The notes beneath the pieces are model-generated. The model saw only the letters and a list, made by a program, of their open reading frames with translations, did no database searches and was not told the DNA's origin. From Porphyra umbilicalis (taxonomy: Eukaryota; Rhodophyta; Bangiophyceae; Bangiales; Bangiaceae), in assembly GCA_002049455.2 (NCBI GenBank), contig KV919234.1, forward strand, positions 1-43,348: 43,348 bases of DNA, read 5' to 3'. Shown piece by piece: positions 9,756-19,852 of this stretch (positions are counted from its first letter, which is position 1; each line of letters opens with the position of its first letter). The translations under genes and the position numbers were made by a program.

Positions 9756-9996
9756 CTTCCGACGGCTCACGACTCATCCCATTCTCTGTTTGTAGCAAAG
9801 GGGCACTCCGTAACCACTCCACCACCATGTCTGATGCAGGCAGACACGAGGGCCTCCACATATCGACAAAACTGGCTCATCGCACATTCCCTCTCTACAC
9901 AAAAAACGCTCGCATCTGCAGACCTAAGAGAGCTCACAGCTCCGACCTCCACAAACAACGCGCCTGCATCGGCACCCACACTGTGCGCTCAATCTA
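9756..9996. other. 3' flank of the piggyBac transposase
   Basis: No gene supported. A TTAA-flanked piggyBac terminus could not be located here. Confidence 0.3.
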
Positions 9997-12186
9997 CTAC
10001 ACCTCGAGATTATGAGTGGCCCGCAGATGCTGCGAAAAGCACTGGCGGCCCTCCCGCGGTGCACACAAAAAGACCTCCTCTCCACCACACTCGCGGCAAG
10101 TCGAACACACCAAGGTCGTGCGCCGCGTCTTGCAGACTCGGCACTTGCGCTGCGCCAGGAATGCCGATTCCGAGGAATCAGTCAGCTTCCTGCGCTTCAT
10201 CGTGGGCGTCAGATGCGTGCCCACGCCGTAAGATGATGCGACCTCAGGAGGCCCCGCCGCCGACGCCGACACGGCACGATCTCGCAAGCCTGTCGAATCG
10301 TAGCGGTTCTCGATTAGGTCCGCTGCCAGGTCCTCGTAGAAGTGCGCTTGAGTCTCGCGACCCAGAGGGCCACGAGCCCCAGCGTAAAGTATCCAGGAGT
10401 CCACAACACACATGCCGAGGATAGACATATTCACTTGCGTCGACCAATCGTGGGTGCCGTACTTGTGCTCAAGCCGTAGATCGTCCTGTCGGCAGCGATT
10501 GTGGCGATCGATTTGGGCACACGATTGATAGTAGACGTCCGCAACTTGCGGCTGACGGATAGTCAGGGGCACACGTTCTGACTCCTCCGCGCCGGTTCGC
10601 CACCGCAGCCGCTCAATCGGCGCCCCGTCGAGACAGGTAGATGTTGTCGAAATGAAGTAGCGACGGTCACGATCCACCCACATCGCGGCCATCAATTCGA
10701 TTTGGCCAGCCGCATCTCGATGGTACAGCGAGGCACTCGAGCCACGAGACGGCACCTCCAGCGTGGAGAGAGCAGCCATTGGGTACCGTGTTGTGGAGTT
10801 CTTGACCACACCGACGAAGCGCAAGCCCATACTTTTCAGCTCCAGGGCCGCCTCGACGCTGGCAAAGTACTAATCTCCACACACAACTCGATCCGTAACC
10901 GCCCAGTTGGAAACTAGGCGCTTCAGGACGACAGTCCCGTGAAGCAGGCGGCTCTCAGTGGGGGTAAGTCTCTGCCGCTGGTCCCCTGCAGTAGTCACGA
11001 GTTGGAGGTAGAGCATAATGCCGCTTCTCCCACATGCTGTGTTTTGGATCTCACAGCCATTTTCAGGCTTGCGATCAATCGCCACCGACATGGGTACCCC
11101 CCGGTCGCTCCATCCGCCCCCCTGGCCGTACCATTTGCTCATGGACTCATCAACACAGAGGAGGTCGCTCGGTCTCACGTGTGCTGCGCGGTGAGCGTTG
11201 AAAGACGTCACAAAGTCATCCACCAGCGACCATCGGCGACGCTCGGAGCTCACAGCAGGGTCCGTCCACTCCTCACTATAGGTCATGCAAGACCACAGCG
11301 AGTCAAAACGATCTCGTGACATACCTGTGAGCTGGCCAAAGCCGGGCGCAGGGATGTACTTGTTGCGCGCCGTCGTACTCCAAAGCTCGGACCTGGACCC
11401 GAACTCGTACCGGGTGCCCAACAACAGGACCCCAACGAACTTGAGGACTTCTCCCGCGGTAGTTGCGCGCAGCCGGCGAGCAGAAAGCTTGACGGAGGTC
11501 AGCCTGACCATCCGACTAAGTTGGTCGAGAGGAAGCATCGCCAAAAAGTAATCGAAAGCGTGACGCGTGCGCCCTGGGCCCATGGCGTCACCCTCCTCCG
11601 CAATGGTCTCGCCCGACAGCAGACGGACGCACCACGACCGGCGCGGGACGATGCCGCCGATGGAGAGCGTCACTGCCTCGGCAGACCAGGTGTAGTCATG
11701 GACGGTCACAGGGGCCACTGTGGGCTCTCCTGCGCTGCCGGGCGCCGTCATCATGCGTGTCGGAGTGGACGTCACATGCTGGGTGGGTGCGTCTGGGTGA
11801 GACGGAAGCGAACGAGAGGTAAGCGGCGCGGGAGAGCCTTGCGGCATCGATCCCAGAGGCACCGGCGCAGACGCCTGGGAGGTGGGCTCCACAGGCGCCT
11901 GGGTCATCGGCGGAGCAGCACCGCACTTCACGTTCAGCAGCATCAGGTGCTTGTCGACTTGTCCGCTACTAAGTTGCCACGTTGCATTGACGCCCGTCAT
12001 AGAACGCCCGTTCTTGACCTCCCGAGTCACACTCGTGACCACCCCGGTTACGAGCTTCGTACCGGCGCACGACCCATACAACCGGGCGCATTCCGAAAAG
12101 TGCTTAATGTGCACGGCCTTGGCATGAACCGAGGCACCGACCACCAGGCGGGGGTCAGCAGACCGTCCCATGTTGGGGACGAGCAC
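9997..12186 (-). pseudogene. PiggyBac-family transposase with one in-frame amber stop
   Basis: The ATG at 12186 opens a 438-codon segment ending ...VVCGD, then TAG at 10870-10872; the same frame continues YFASVEAALELKS... to a TAG at 9997. The DDE_Tnp_1_7 catalytic core is recognisable: first Asp in CVDESMSKWYGQGG (D346), GVPMSVAIDRKPENGCEIQN, second Asp D438 in VCGD, third Asp D560 in AQIDRHNRCRQ. The C-terminus (about residues 684-722) is a Cys/His-rich finger (CRVC ... CSTC ... C ... C ... H ... H), as in other piggyBac transposases, where it binds the element ends. Such enzymes cut and paste at TTAA sites. The only visible defect is the stop immediately after D438, so the copy is freshly inactivated, or read through. 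Confidence 0.85.
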
Positions 12187-12435
12187 ACGAGTCCTCGCAG
12201 TGAGGGATGAAAGGCTGGGGGGGGGGGAGGAGAGGCGGGAACAAAGAGGTGGGGCGGACGGGAGAGCTTCGAGTGGGGGAGCCCGCGCCGCTCAGGGAAA
12301 GCGCCATATCTGACCAACCCCGCCTTTTTTCGGACGCCCAAGTACTCCGACGGGTAAACAGGCACCGCTGAGTCCATTTCTGGTGTCATAATTGAGCAGT
12401 TGTGGCGCCAAGTGAAGCTACACGCGCTCAAGAAA

Positions 12436-12472
12436 GGGGATCAATTGATCCTCTGAGGATCAATTGATCCTC
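12436..12472. repeat. Double palindrome, right of the piggyBac transposase
   Basis: GGGGATCAATTGATCCTC (12436-12453) and GAGGATCAATTGATCCTC (12455-12472), followed by TCAGGGGAAT, the complement of the ATTCCCCTGA that precedes the left pair. The pair at 9673-9712 and this one therefore form an inverted arrangement around the transposase. Confidence 0.65.
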
Positions 12473-12483
12473 TCAGGGGAATC

Positions 12484-12503
12484 CCCTGGCCTTTAGGACA
12501 GGG
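12484..12503 (+). repeat. Dispersed hairpin CCCTGGCC...CAGGG, copy 2
   Basis: Same 20-bp hairpin-like sequence as at 7144-7163, but the downstream sequence differs, so only the terminal motif is shared here. Confidence 0.5.
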
Positions 12504-13663
12504 TACTATCCAACATGCGCATAGGGGCCCCCATTCTAATTTTTTTCCGAGCTAGTGCACGTTGCGGGAGTACTTGCGAAAAAGCGGGGTGCACGCGGAG
12601 AGACCTCGTACGGCTCGGGCGGACGTCGCCGTACGTTGAGTCCGCCATGGTTAGAAGCGTCAACTTGCACACTATCCGTACATGTATTTTTGCACGATGG
12701 CCGTACGTTGGGCGTTTGTGAGGTCCAACCATGTAAAAAGAGGGATTTTTTCTCGTTCAGATGGCTTGAAACGGGGGGTCTGTGCTTCAGACGAGCTGGA
12801 AACGAGGATGCGTGCTGCATATGACCGCGTCGGGTGAGGAATTGAAGACGTAATTGGTGAAACATGCCCCTGAGATGCTCTGGACGGTGTTTTTGTTCTT
12901 CAAAATTTTGAACGCGCAGGAGAGGGCCAAGATCGGGGACGGCCGAGAGTCGTGGAATGTGGTGTGACCGTGGCGCGCAGTGACTGAAGCGGGCAGTCGC
13001 GAGTGGCGTGACGCAGCTGCCCGCGTGGTTCTGTGCGCGGACCTGTGACGAGGAGAGGGCGGCGTCGTGCGTGTGGCCCGTGCGAGGGGGTGGTGGTGTC
13101 GCGGTGGCGGATCCGGCCGTGCGGGATGTCGCACAACTGACCGCGCGGTACGTCGTGGGGGGAGGAGAACGGACAGGGGGGTACGTTCGGGGGGCTGTGG
13201 AGGGGTTGAGGGGCCGTGGGGCTGGAGGGGGGAGGGGTGACGACGCCGCTGGCCAGCCGGTGGCAGCCCCTACGGCGGCGGCGGCGGACCCTGCGCCCGC
13301 GCCCCCTGCTGCGATAGGCTTGCTACTGGCAACAAGCCTAGCCATCATGGACGAGGGGGCGGGAGTGGCGTGGCGTTTGCCCCAGGGGGCGGGTGGACTG
13401 CGCGGTAGCGGCGGCGGAGGCGGACGTGGGTGTGAGGCCGGTGGGCTGGGGGGGGTGAGGCTGTCGGCGAGCCGTGCGTGGCTTGAGACTGTCGCAAGCA
13501 CGGCGTCGCCTGGGTGGGGGGCCGGCGCGCTCCGGGGCGGACGGCTCTGGCGCGCGCGCCTGCCCGTGGACGCCCGCAATGACATAAAAATAAAAACCAA
13601 TGCAGTGCATGAAAAATATAACCACGTGCCAAGTGAAGCGCGACGCGGCATGCTTCAAGTCTA

Positions 13664-13899
13664 TGGCGCGTCGCCAAAGAATGATCGGATCCGAGCAAGT
13701 TCCACAGCAAGTTGCAGCATGCTGTGACCGTGCTGTGACTGTGCTTTGAAATAAAATTGCATGCTGAGGGCTCCTGGATGGCTCTGTGGGAGGCAAGGAC
13801 GATCACAGCAATTTTAAATTCTATGCTGTGAGCTGCTGTGAACTGCTGTGACTTGCTGTGAGCGTTTCTCAGATCCGATCATTCTTTGGCGACGCGCCA
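13664..13899. mobile_element. MITE with perfect 28-bp terminal inverted repeats and TA flanks (236 bp)
   Basis: The left end TGGCGCGTCGCCAAAGAATG... and the right end ...CATTCTTTGGCGACGCGCCA are exact complements over 28 bp, or 30 bp including the flanking TA on each side (13662-13663 and 13900-13901). Subterminal TGCTGTGA/TCACAGCA repeats occur many times inside. There is no coding capacity. A TA target duplication with TIRs of this length is typical of Tc1/mariner-derived MITEs. The perfect match implies recent activity. Confidence 0.85.
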
Positions 13900-14344
13900 T
13901 AAATAATGCTCCAGAACTTACTCGTATAGATTGTCTTCGATCACAGCACAACTCCAGGCCAGGGTGTTTTCGCGTACGCGCTTTCAGTAGACACTAGCTA
14001 GTGGCGTCGCAACAAGGAAACACTTACTTAGGACTTGCGCACTCTCATGGATGGGCGCGCGCGCCCGCGCCACGCCGAAGGCATGACGGCCGCCCTGCCG
14101 CGGCTACGGCGTTGCGCCCCCGCCGCGCCCCCCTGCCGCGCGCTTGTCCCCGTCGCGCCGCCGGCACCCGACCATCGCCCGCACCGCGCCACCCCCCCCC
14201 CCCACCCGCCTCTGTCTTTTCATGTAGCGCCCGCCTCGTCCAACTTGCTCGATTGACGGTGGCGTGCACGCCCGTGTCGATCGAGGCGGCGCCGGCTTTG
14301 TTTTGGGAGCGGGGACGCCCCCCCGCGCGGGCCCCCCTCCAACC
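13900..14344 (+). other. Upstream region of the FG-nucleoporin locus
   Basis: About 440 bp between the MITE and the first ATG. It turns strongly GC-rich from about 14,040, with a C run at 14191-14203. No TATA box is evident. This is the presumed promoter and 5' UTR. Confidence 0.35.
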
Positions 14345-17300
14345 ATGAGCGACGCGCCGCCGCTGCCGCCGCCCGCTGCGGACGGTGGCGGCAGCGATGA
14401 AGGCGGCGGTGACGGCGGCGGTGACGGCGGCGGCGGCGGCGGCGACGGTACACCGTCGATGGCCAGCGGCGCCAGCGGGGCGGCGGACGCACCGCCGTCG
14501 CCGCCGCCGGCCGCCGACGGAGGCGGCGACGGGCACCAAGCCGCCGCGGCCGCCGACGACGAGGCCGCCGCCGCCGCCGACGACGACGACGAGGAGCCTC
14601 CCGCCGCCGCGGCCGGCGACGGCGCCCCCCACCCCGCCGCCGATGCCGGCGGCGGCGGCGTTGCCGCCGCCGGCATGGACCGCGCTGCCGGCGGCGGCGA
14701 CTACCTCAGCGACCGCGACGGGCGGGACGGCAACACGGATGGGGAGGCGGCGCCGGCGGCGGCCGGCGGCGGCGCCTACTCGGCCGGCGAGGAGGAGGAG
14801 GAGGAGGAGGAAGAAGAAGAAGATGAGGACGAGGAGGACGCGCCCGACCGGGACGAGGCCGCAGAGGGCGCGTCACCGGCGCTGCCGCTCCCGGCGCCCG
14901 CCGTCGACCCGGTCGACGGGGAGGCGGCGGCGGCGGCGGCTGCCGCCGCCGCTGCCGCTGCCGCCATTGACGATGCTGCCGACGAGGCGGGCGACGGCGG
15001 GTACGACGCTGGCGGTGCTGCGATGGCGGCCGCCGCCGCAGCGTTGGCGGCCGAGCCGGTGTTTGGCGGGGGTGGCGGCGGTGGTGGCGGTGGGGGGGTG
15101 GCGGTGGCGGTGCCTTTGGTGACGGCGACGCGCACTCGGACGAGGGCGACATTATGGACTATGACGGGTCTGAGGAGGACGCGGCCGCCGAAGATGGGAG
15201 CCGTAGCAGCGCCGACGGGGAAGGCCTCGGTGACGACGACGGCGACGGCGACGGCGACGGCGACGATGGTGACGGCAGTCCAGGCGACGGCGTCGACCTC
15301 CTCGGCGGCCCCGAGCCGGTCGTGCTCCCCCCCCCCGGCGACGACGGGGATGTGGTGATTGTGCTGGGCGACACGACCGAGGAGGAGGACGAGGATGAGG
15401 AAGGGGAGGATGAGGACGGCGACGGCATTGTCGTTGGCATGGGCGGCGACGGCGACGAGGACGACGACGCGGTGCACGGCGGCGGCTATGACGTCGACGT
15501 GATGGACGATGGGGATGGGGACGAGCGGGACGATGGGGACGGCGGAGTGGCCATGGACGATGACGACGGGGGGAGGGGCAGCGGCAGCGGCAGCGGCAGC
15601 GGCAGCGGCAGCGACGATGGCAGCGGGGGTGGCGGAGCGGGCAGCAGCGGGGGCGGCGGGCGCCCGTCCACGCGCTCCCTCCTCATGCGCGACGAGGACG
15701 GCGTCGACAGCGACGGGGAGGTGAGTATGGCATCTGCCGACGCGGAGGAGGATGAGGAGGAGGACGATGGCCGCGACGGCGGCGGCGGCGCCAGCGGCAG
15801 CGGCGCCAGCCCCGCCGGCGGCCGCCGCGACTCGCTCATGAGCGCCGACGGGTCGGCGGCCGCGTCGGGCGTCGACGGCAGCCTCGACGCTGACGGCGGC
15901 GGGCGCAGCAGCGACGGGGTCGTGGGGATGGGCAGCGACGATGGCGGGGGGGGGGGGGGGGGGGGACGACGACGAGCACGACGCGCCGCCGCCGGCACTG
16001 GCGGCCGACGGCGGGGGGGCGGACCCCGCCGCCGCCGCCCCGGCGGCCGGGGGGGAGCCCCGCGACGGCGCCGACGCGCCGTTGCTCGACGGGGGGGGTG
16101 GCAAGGCCGACGCGGCGGCCGCCGGGGATGGTGTCGCCGCCGCCGCCGCCTGGGGTGGTGGGGCCGCCGCCGCGGGGGATGGCGGCGCCGACGCTGCCGC
16201 GCCGCCCGCCGCGGCGGCAGCCGATGGCTCGGCCGACGCCAACGCCCCGCCCGCCAATGTCGAGGATGGCGGCGGCGCTGACGCCGACACCACGAGCGCG
16301 GCAGCCGCCGACGCGGCCGCCGCCGACGCTGGTAGCGACGCTATCGGCGCGGCGGCGGTCGACGCGGCGGCCGCCACACCGGTGGCGCCCGCCGACGTTC
16401 CCGCCACGGACGCTCCGGACGACATTGGCGGGGCGGCCGTCGACGCAGGCGCCGCCGCCAACGCGGCGCCTGACGATGGTGAGGGGCCAACGGCCGCCGT
16501 GGACACGGCGCCGGCGGCCGCCGTGGACACGGCGCCGGCGGCCGCCGTGGACACGGCGCCGGCGGCCGCCGTGGACACGGCGCCGGCGGCCGCGGTCGAC
16601 ACGGTGCCGGCGGCTGCCGCCGACACGGCGCCGGCGGCCGCCTCCCAGGCGGCGCCGGCGGCCGCGGCCGACGCTGATGCACACGCTGGCGCGGCCGCGG
16701 CGGGCTCGGATGGGACGGCCTCCGCGCCTGCAGAGGCGGCCACCACGGGCGGCGAGGCGGCAGCGGCGGCCGCCCCCGCAGACGACGCGGCGCCCGCCAC
16801 GCCCGTTGCGGCCACGCCCGGCCGGTCGGCGCCGCTCTTTGGCATTGGCGGCACGTCGCTGTTTGGGACGCCCGCGGCGGGGGCGGCGCCGCCGGCGGCG
16901 CCGTCGGCGCCGTCGGCGCCGACGTTTGGCACGCCCGCCGCCGCGGCGGCGCCGCTTTTTGGGGCGCCCGCCGCCGCGCCCGCCTTTGGCGCGCCCGCCG
17001 CGGCGCCGACGTTTGGCACCCCCGCCGCGGCACCGACGTTTGGTACGCCAGCGGCGGCGCCGACGTTTGGCACCCCCGCCGCGGCGCCGACGTTTGGCAC
17101 CCCCGCCGCGGCGCCGACGTTTGGCACCCCCGCCGCGGCGCCGACGTTTGGCGCGCCCGCCGCGGCGCCCGCGTTTGGCACGCCCGCCGCGGCACCGACC
17201 TTTGGTACTCCAGCGGCGGCGCCGACGTTTGGCACCCCCGCCGCGGTGCCGACGTTTGGCACCCCCGCCGCGGCGCCGACGTTTGGCGCGCCCGCCGCGG

Positions 17301-19803
17301 CGCCCGCGTTTGGCACGCCCGCCGTGGCACCGACCTTTGGTACTCCAGCGGCGGCGCCGACGTTTGGCACCCCCGCCGCGGCGCCGACGTTTGGCACCCC
17401 CGCCGCGGCACCCACCTTTGGCACCCCCGCCACGGCGCCGACGTTTGGGTCCACCCCTGGTGCGGCGCCGACGCCCTTTGGCGCCCCCGCGCCGTCGACA
17501 CCGTTTGGCGCCACACCGGCGGCACCCGCCCGTGGCGCCCCGCCGCCGTCGGCGTCTCCGCCGTCGGCCGGCGGCGCGCCGGGCGCCTCGCCGGCGGGCA
17601 CCCTCACGGGCTCCCTGTTTCGCACGCCCGCCCCTTCGGCGGGTGCCGGCGGCGGCACGCCCGCACCCACCGCCGCCGCCGCTCGCGGCGCGCCGGTGGC
17701 GGCCACGACGCCGGCGGCGCCGCTCTTTGGCGCCGCCTTTGGCGCGCCGCCGCCGCCCCCGCCCGCGGGCGGCGCGGCGGCGGCGGCCGCCGCCGCCGCC
17801 GCACAGACGCCCGTGGCGGGTCCGTTTGGCTCTGCCCGCGGGGGCTTTCGCTTTGGCGCTACGCCCCCCTCGGGGGCGGCTGGTGCCGCCGCGTTTGCGT
17901 CGCCGCTGCCGCCCGCCGCGCGGCCGTCGCCGTCGCCGTCGCCGGCGGGCGGGAGCGGCGGCAGCCGCGTGTCGGCGCCGCTGTTTGGCCTCGCCTCCCC
18001 GGGGGCGGCGGGGGGGCCGGCGGCGCCGCGCCGCCGTCGCCATTCCCGCTGGCCACGTTTGCCCCGTTTTCGTCGCCGCCGCCGCCGCCGCCGACGGCGG
18101 CGGCGGCCGCGGCGGCTAAACCGCCGGCCACCCCAGCGTCCGCGTCGGGGGCGGGGTCGGGCGCGGGGACAGGGGCGCCGGCCAAGGCCGGACAGCCGCC
18201 GCCGCCCGTGCCGGCCTTTTCGTTTGGCACCTCCCCGGCGGCGGGGGCGGGGCCGTTTGGCGCGCCGTCCCCGTCGGCGGCGCTCAACCCGTTTGCGGCG
18301 CCGTTTACGCCGACCGCGTCGCCGGGGGGGGCGGCCAAGCCGGCGGCGGGCAGCGGGGCGGCGGGCGTGGGTGCGGCGGCCGTGCAGGCCGCAGGGGCGG
18401 CGGCCGAGGCGGCGGCGCCCGCGGCGGCGCCGCCGGCGCCGGCCGCACCGCCGAGCGCAGCCGACGGTGGGGCTCCCCCGGCAACGGCAGCGTCGACGGC
18501 GGCGGTGGCGGCACCAGCAGTGCCGGCCGCCGCTCCCACGACGCCGTCCACGGCGCCGGCCGACGCGCCGGCGGCAGTGGCCGCCGCGCCCGTGGCGCAG
18601 GCGGCGGCCAGCCCCTCGTCCGCGCCGTCGGCCGACGCTGTTGACGCGGCGGCGGCGGCGGCGGCGGCGGCGGGGCCAGAGGTGGCCCCCGCCGCGGCGG
18701 CAGCGGCAGCGTCGTCGGCCGCCGACGAGGAAACCAATCTGCCAACGACCGACACGGACGACAAGGACGGGGAGATGGAGGAGCAGGAGGTCCACGGGGA
18801 GGACAAGGACGAGGTGATGGGCGGCGGCGGCCAAGAGTCTGGGGCGGCCGCGTTGGCGGCGCCCGCGTCGCGTCCGTCTGCCAGCCCCGCGCCCGCCACG
18901 CCGGCCGCCGTCGCGTCGGTGGCGGCCACGCCGGCGGTGCTGCCGTCGGTGGTGCCGCTGTTTGGGACGCCCGCCGCCTCAGCGGCGTCGGCGGGCGGCA
19001 CGCCCGCGGCGGCCACCCCGCCGCCGACCGCGTCTGCGACGGCCGCATCGGTAACGTCTGCGTCGCCCGCCCCCGCGGCGGCGGCGCACCCGCGGACGCC
19101 CTTCCCCCCCCCCAACCGACGGTGCTGTCGATCCTCGCCGACGCGGCGGGCGTGCCGCCCGCCGCCGTCGACATTATGCACGTCGGGCGGGGCGTCATTA
19201 AATTCTACGGCGTCGTCACCAAGCGCCTCGAGTTGGCCGTCCCCGCGTGCACGCTCGTCCTCCACCGCCTCCGCGGCGCCGCGTTGCCCGTCTGGTGGGT
19301 CGTCGTCGGGCCGCTCATCGGCGGCAGCACCGCGGCGAGTGCGGTGCTGGCGCGCCTGCCCCTGCGCCGCGAGACGATGCGGCTGACGCGCACCAAGGGG
19401 CACACGGGGCTCGTGTTTACCCTCCTCCCGGGCGCCGCGGCGGCGCCGGGGGAGGTGCACCCGGCGGCGGGGGGGAAGGTCGTGTACGAGGGGGGGGGGC
19501 ACTCGGCGATTGCGCCGGCGGTGCTCGCCGCGCAGTTTGAGGCGTCGCAAGCGGCGGCGGCGCCCGCGGCGCCCGCGGCCGCGCCCGGGCCGGCGGCGGC
19601 GCCCGCCGGGGCGGCGGCGCCTGTGGCGGCGGCGCCGGCGGCGGCGCCGGCGGTTGCGCCACCTGCCAGCGGCGGCGCCAAAAAGGCGAGCCCGTTTGCA
19701 GCGCTGCTGCAAGCGCGAATGGCCAAACTCGCCAAGGAGAAGCAAGCCAAGAAGCGCAAAACGACCGACGCGGCGCCGGCCGAGGCGGAGGGGGCGGGGG
19801 GGG
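14345..19803 (+). CDS. FG-repeat nucleoporin-like protein (frame broken at homopolymers), possibly fused to the downstream C3HC module
   Basis: Starts at an ATG in good context (CAACCATGAG). Order: Gly/Ala/Asp-rich N-terminus with a Glu-rich run (14790-14840); a long acidic region (15122-15950); Ala-rich repeats (VDTAPAAA, 16495-16630); an FG region (about 16830-18300, roughly thirty FG dipeptides, mainly PTFGTP); an acidic patch near 18730-18820; one more LFGTP (18957); a globular segment (19122-19430); and a lysine-rich KKRK patch (about 19750). FG repeats line nuclear pores and bind transport receptors. The open frame switches at G7 (15092), G20 (15946), G7 (18010) and C10 (19104), with no gap in openness, so assembly indels are the simplest explanation. 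Introns are an alternative. GC is extreme, so openness alone is weak evidence; the FG repeats are the solid part. Confidence 0.7.
16834..17460 (+). repeat. FG-repeat tandem array, 27-bp unit
   Basis: A 9-aa unit, PAAAPTFGT, is encoded by a 27-bp repeat with few changes. A higher-order unit of five repeats (135 bp) occurs twice back to back, at 17146-17280 and 17281-17415, recognisable by the GAPAAAPAFG variant and the ACCTTTGGTACTCC codon choice. This shows recent unequal exchange or slippage. Confidence 0.85.
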
Positions 19804-19852
19804 AGGCGGGGCGGCTGCCGCGCCGCCGACGGTGGCGGCGGCGGTACCGTCA

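Larger units (their letters stand above)
12187..13663. other. Intergenic with palindromes and GC-rich low-information DNA
   Basis: Contains the double palindrome (12436-12472) and the dispersed hairpin (12484-12503). GC-rich sequence at about 12,960-13,560 is open on both strands (plus 13008-13727, minus 12536-13651). Neither protein has a recognisable fold, and I call no gene. Confidence 0.4.

Noticed and set aside
9997..9999. Calling the 9997-10830 segment a separate gene from its first ATG
   Set aside because: The frame, motif order and third catalytic Asp show it is the second half of the piggyBac transposase after an internal stop.
12536..13727. Overlapping ORFs on both strands (371 and 239 codons)
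   Set aside because: Low-information composition, no domain, and contradictory strands.
15836..18043. 735-codon minus-strand Arg-rich open frame
   Set aside because: Same cause: stop codons are rare at this GC content. The plus strand has the meaningful FG repeats.
14776..18834. 1,352-codon minus-strand open frame antisense to the FG region
   Set aside because: It is the complement of Ala/Gly/Asp-rich codons in very GC-rich DNA. It shows VGAAAGVPN-type mirror repeats of the FG units and Arg-rich runs with no domain, so it is a shadow of the plus-strand gene.
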